DNA of 54,935 nucleotides from an uncultured Victivallis sp. (GTDB taxonomy: Bacteria > Verrucomicrobiota > Lentisphaeria > Victivallales > Victivallaceae), in assembly GCA_944389815.1 (NCBI GenBank), contig CALXNS010000066.1:1-54935 (forward strand), read 5' to 3'. The translations under genes were made by a program, and so were the position numbers. The notes beneath the pieces were generated by a model. It had not been told where the DNA came from and searched no databases. It saw only the letters and a list, made by a program, of their open reading frames with translations. The stretch's first letter is position 1. Each line of letters begins with the position of its first letter. Below, piece by piece: positions 51,621-54,935 of the stretch.

Positions 51621-53482
51621 CGCCGCGTCTTGTGCACACGCTGGTGATCGGCAGCGGCGCCGCCGGGCTGGCGGCCGCGCTCCGGTTGAAGGCGGAGGGG
51701 ATCGACGATCTGCTCGTATTGACTGAGGGTCTGGAACGTGGGACGAGCATCAATACCGGCAGCGACAAGCAGACCTATTACAAACTCGGCCTTTACGGTT
51801 CCGAAGCCGATTCGGTGCATTTGCTGGCGGAAACGCTCTTCGAAGGCGGTTCGGTACACGGAGACATCGCGCTGGTCGAGGCGGCGCTTTCGGATCGCTG
51901 TTTTCAGCATCTGGTGAATCTCGGCGTGCCGTTTCCGCACGATTCGTTCGGGCAGTACATCGGTTACAAAACCGACCACGACCCGAAACGGCGGGCGACC
52001 AGCTGCGGACCGTACACTTCGCGCGAAATGTGTCGTGCGCTGATCCGGGCGACGGAAAAGGCGAATGTGGAGTTTGCCGGGAAACGGGTCGTCGCGGAGC
52101 TTCTGGTGCTGAAAAACCGTGCGGCCGGAGCGGTGGCGTGGAACGCGCAGACGAATGAATTTGAAGTTTATCTTTCTGAAAACGTGGTGTTCGCGACCGG
52201 CGGTCCGGGCGGATTGTATCAGACGAGCGTTTATCCGGTGGGGCATTTCGGCGGGATCGGTCTGGCGTTGAAGGTTGGGGCGCTCGCGCGGAATCTGCCG
52301 GAGTCGCAATTCGGACTGGCGTCGTTGAAGTTCCGCTGGAATGTATCGGGCACCTACATGCAGGTGCTGCCGCGTTTCATTTCGACGGCGGCGGACGGGC
52401 GGAGCGACGCGCGTGAATTTCTGCTGGAACATTTCCCCGATTCGGGCGAAATGAATACGATGGTGTTTTTGAAGGGATATCAGTGGCCGTTCGATGTGAA
52501 GAAGGCGACCGCGGGATCGTCGCGGATCGATCTTCTGGTGCATGCGGAGATCGTGGAGAAGAAACGGCGCGTGTTCCTCGATTTCCGGAGCAATCCGGAG
52601 GGACTGGATTTCGCGGCGCTGGCGCCGGAGGCGCGGGAATATCTGGAGAAATCCGGCGCGTGTTTCGGTACTCCATTGGAACGTCTCCGCAAAATGAATC
52701 CCGGCGCGGTGGATCTTTATGCCGAACACGGAATCGATTTATCCAGTGAAATGCTGGAGATCGCGGTCTGCGCGCAGCACAACAACGGCGGATTGGCGGG
52801 CAATCTCTGGTATGAATCCGAGAACATCGCCCATTTGTTTCCGATCGGTGAAGTGAATGGTTCCCACGGCGTCTGCCGTCCGGGCGGTTCGGCGTTGAAC
52901 GCGGGGCAGGTGGGGGCGTTCCGGGCGGCGGAGTTCATCGCGCATCGTTATCGGGAGTGGACGCTCGACACCGCCGCGGCCGGAGTTCTGGCGGAGGCGG
53001 TGCTCGATGATTTGAAGCGCAGACTGCGGGGGAAACGCGACTGGCGTGCGGACCGGAAGGAGTTGCAGCGGCGGATGACCGAATTCGGCGGGCATCTGCG
53101 CCGGGTCGATCAGCTGGACGGCGCCGCCGATGCGGCGCGGAAACTCCTGGACGATGTGTTTCAGGAGGGGTATCCGGCGGCGGACACCATTCATGCGATC
53201 ACGAATTTCCAGTTGATTTACGCGCATTGGCTGTATCTGGAATCGATCGCATTTGCGGCGTCGTCGGGGATGGGATCGCGCGGTTCGGGTGCGATGATCG
53301 CTTCCGACGGCGCATTGATTCCGGAGAATTCGGTGTTCCGCCGTTTCGTGCTGGAAACTGTGTTGACTGGAGCGGGAGTTCGCGTACGCTGGGCGCCGCG
53401 GCGGGAACTGCCGGAAACGGACGGGTGGTTCGAACAGATCTGGTCGGAATATCGCGACGGGAAAGTTTTTGAAAATGTTTGA
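51617..53482 (+). CDS. FAD-dependent oxidoreductase, fumarate reductase/succinate dehydrogenase flavoprotein-like
   Basis: 621 residues. VIGSGAAGLAAALRLKAEG is the dinucleotide-binding start and FATGGPGGLYQTSVYP the second FAD contact. CAQHNNGGLAGNLWYESENI and FPIGEVNGSHGVCRPGGSAL match the active-site region of this family. No signal peptide and no iron-sulfur subunit are seen nearby, so it is probably a soluble or electron-bifurcating relative rather than a respiratory complex. It may reduce or oxidise the product of the SDR. ATGA overlap with the SDR. Confidence 0.88.
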   Translation: MTPRLVHTLVIGSGAAGLAAALRLKAEGIDDLLVLTEGLERGTSINTGSDKQTYYKLGLYGSEADSVHLLAETLFEGGSVHGDIALVEAALSDRCFQHLVNLGVPFPHDSFGQYIGYKTDHDPKRRATSCGPYTSREMCRALIRATEKANVEFAGKRVVAELLVLKNRAAGAVAWNAQTNEFEVYLSENVVFATGGPGGLYQTSVYPVGHFGGIGLALKVGALARNLPESQFGLASLKFRWNVSGTYMQVLPRFISTAADGRSDAREFLLEHFPDSGEMNTMVFLKGYQWPFDVKKATAGSSRIDLLVHAEIVEKKRRVFLDFRSNPEGLDFAALAPEAREYLEKSGACFGTPLERLRKMNPGAVDLYAEHGIDLSSEMLEIAVCAQHNNGGLAGNLWYESENIAHLFPIGEVNGSHGVCRPGGSALNAGQVGAFRAAEFIAHRYREWTLDTAAAGVLAEAVLDDLKRRLRGKRDWRADRKELQRRMTEFGGHLRRVDQLDGAADAARKLLDDVFQEGYPAADTIHAITNFQLIYAHWLYLESIAFAASSGMGSRGSGAMIASDGALIPENSVFRRFVLETVLTGAGVRVRWAPRRELPETDGWFEQIWSEYRDGKVFENV

Positions 53483-53993
53483 TTTTTCGATTCTGCGGCA
53501 GTTGCGCAAGAAAAATGCGTTGAGCATCGGAGAACTTGCCGAGGCGAGCGGCGTTTCCGTTTCGGTGATATCGAAGCTCGAACGCAATCAGACGCGGGCG
53601 GAACTCGACACGCTTTCACGCCTGGCGCGGGTGTTCGGCGTGAGCGCGGCGGAACTGCTCAATCTGGCGGAAACCCGTCCGAGTTGCCCGCAGACGGCAC
53701 GGGAACATCGTTCGGAAGATTTTCTTTTTGAGGAGATCGATTGCCGGAACGCGCGGCTGCTGCATGGGCGTGCACCCGCCGGAGCGCGCGTGAGCCGGCC
53801 GCGCATTCACCGGGATGATTATGAGCTGTGCTGGGTGCTGGGCGGGCGGCTACGCATTTCGCTGCCGTCGGAAACGCATGAACTGGCGCCGGGGGAATCG
53901 CTTCAATTCGACGCATTGCTCGAGCACACCTATGAAGCATTGACCGAGTGTGAGATATTGATTGTTCATTTGCGAAAGGAGAACCGGTTCTGA
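53475..53993 (+). CDS. XRE-family regulator with cupin domain
   Basis: 172 residues from the ATG at 53475, overlapping the flavoprotein stop by 8 nt. An N-terminal helix-turn-helix (about 8-62: LSIGELAEASGVSVSVISKL) is fused to a C-terminal cupin barrel (HRDDYELCWVLGGRLRISLP, APGESLQFDALLEHTYEAL). This architecture senses small ligands and usually controls the neighbouring catabolic genes. The cassette's own promoter palindrome is a candidate target. Confidence 0.92.
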   Translation: MFDFSILRQLRKKNALSIGELAEASGVSVSVISKLERNQTRAELDTLSRLARVFGVSAAELLNLAETRPSCPQTAREHRSEDFLFEEIDCRNARLLHGRAPAGARVSRPRIHRDDYELCWVLGGRLRISLPSETHELAPGESLQFDALLEHTYEALTECEILIVHLRKENRF

Positions 53994-54935
53994 TGAAAAA
54001 TAATTACCCGAAAATTGCGTCGATGAAAACCGTGGACGCCTTCCGTGCGCATCTGGCGGAGCTGGGAATAGAACTGTCCGTCGATGATGCGATTGCCGCC
54101 GCACCGGAGTCGCCGTTGTCCGAATCGCTGGAGTATCATGGAATTCGGATCGGGAACCGGTGGTGTATTCTTCCGATGGAGGGGTGGGACTGCCGGGCGG
54201 ACGGAGCGCCGAGTGAATTGACGCGCCGCCGCTGGCTGCGTTTTGCCGGGAGCGGAGCGAAATTATTGTTCGGCTGCGAGGCGTGCGCGGTGATGGAGTC
54301 CGGGCGCAGCAACACCCGGCAATTGATGCTGACGCGCGAGACGATGCCGGCATTGAAGGCGCTCCGGGAGGAGATGGTGCGGACGCATGCAGCGAAATTC
54401 GGTACGGCCGACGATCTCTGCATCGGGCTTCAACTGACGCATTCGGGTCGTTACAGCCACCCGCACGACGATGCGAAACTTGAATCGGTGACGGCGTATG
54501 AACATCCGCTGCTCGATGAGAAATTCCACTGCACGAAGGCGAACGTCGTCTCGGATGAAGAGGTGCATAACATTGTGGCACATTTCATTTCCGCGGCGAA
54601 GCTGGCGTATGAGGCGGGATTCCGTTTCGTGGATGTGAAGATGGCGCACGGATATCTCGGGCATGAATTTCTGAGCGCATATACGCGGCCCGGGATTTAC
54701 GGCGGAAGTTTCGAGAATCGGACGCGGTTTTTCCGGGAGATCGTCGAAGGCATCCGGAACGCGGTTCCGGCTCTGGAGATCGGCATGCGTTTTTCGCTCT
54801 TCGACTGCATTCCGTTCGAGAAGGGGCCGGACGGCGTCGGCGTGCCGATGGAGCGCGGCGATGTGCGGGTCGGCAATTACCGTTACGCCTTCGGCGGCGA
54901 CGGAACCGGACTGGGGATCGATCTTGCCGAACCGA
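53993..54935 (+). CDS. Old Yellow Enzyme family NADH:flavin oxidoreductase (cut by window edge)
   Basis: 314 codons are present; the C-terminus lies beyond base 54935. LQLTHSGRYSHP is the FMN/substrate region, and MAHGYLGHEFLSAYTRPGIY followed by GGSFENRTRFFREIVEGIR is the classic OYE segment, with a slightly shortened loop. It reduces activated C=C bonds using NAD(P)H and FMN; relatives include 2,4-dienoyl-CoA reductase. AAAGGAGAA lies upstream and the start shares one base with the regulator stop. It probably completes the redox cassette. Confidence 0.9.
   Translation, partial: MKNNYPKIASMKTVDAFRAHLAELGIELSVDDAIAAAPESPLSESLEYHGIRIGNRWCILPMEGWDCRADGAPSELTRRRWLRFAGSGAKLLFGCEACAVMESGRSNTRQLMLTRETMPALKALREEMVRTHAAKFGTADDLCIGLQLTHSGRYSHPHDDAKLESVTAYEHPLLDEKFHCTKANVVSDEEVHNIVAHFISAAKLAYEAGFRFVDVKMAHGYLGHEFLSAYTRPGIYGGSFENRTRFFREIVEGIRNAVPALEIGMRFSLFDCIPFEKGPDGVGVPMERGDVRVGNYRYAFGGDGTGLGIDLAEP

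Overview
The window is about 55 kb of moderately GC-rich bacterial chromosome, coding densely on both strands but mostly on the minus strand. Several things suggest a Lentisphaerota/Victivallales-like (PVC superphylum) gut or sediment glycan degrader. There is a pseudopilin of the [18 protein letters not shown] type, a GntR-LacI hybrid regulator next to a large glycan-use operon, and an ECF sigma factor paired with a zinc-binding anti-sigma-like protein. The taxonomic call is an inference from gene style, not from a marker gene. No rRNA, tRNA, CRISPR array or insertion sequence was seen.

Layout. 1-3247 (-): RND efflux pump (truncated by the window edge) and its periplasmic adaptor. 3248-5710: sparse region with a small secreted protein, a 5'-truncated glycosidase remnant and hairpins. 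5711-9532 (-): tandem-PMP3 protein, EI24-like membrane protein, a Pro/Thr/Val-repeat secreted protein and two lipoproteins. 9609-20134 (-): the most unusual locus. It is a compact operon with a sigma factor, a zinc-finger anti-sigma-like protein, a membrane-anchored papain-like protease, two small coiled-coil proteins that look like ESCRT-III/PspA subunits, a Vps4-like AAA ATPase with a MIT-like N-terminus, a second AAA protein that has lost its catalytic residues, and a large membrane protein with repeated extracytoplasmic domains. A consensus sigma-70 promoter lies about 250 nt upstream of the sigma gene.

20566-36096: a glycan-use locus. From a sigma-70 promoter at about 34.9 kb the minus-strand operon runs pseudopilin, GH38-like alpha-mannosidase, two large paralogous proteins with a GATase-like N-terminus, a metallophosphoesterase and a sodium:solute symporter, and ends at a strong terminator. 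A sialidase-fold (BNR) enzyme with its own promoter follows. The divergent GntR-LacI regulator shares an identical 11-bp element with the operon, placed just after the -10 box of both promoters.

36181-44046 (-): a tightly packed eight-gene string (mscS-like, argG, leuB, LPS-kinase-like, lplA-like, rnc, iron alcohol dehydrogenase, pfkB-type kinase), many overlapping by ATGA or GTGA. 44195-50792: family 4 uracil-DNA glycosylase, a DUF2079 membrane protein, a GNAT-ribokinase fusion, a CPA1-type antiporter and a DUF2062 protein. 50862-54935 (+): a redox cassette (SDR, fumarate-reductase-like flavoprotein, XRE-cupin regulator, Old Yellow Enzyme family protein cut by the window edge).

The main candidate for an undescribed system is the 9.6-20.1 kb operon, which combines an ESCRT-III/Vps4-like membrane-remodelling module with a protease and a dedicated sigma/anti-sigma pair. 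All functional statements rest on motifs read by eye; no database search was possible.
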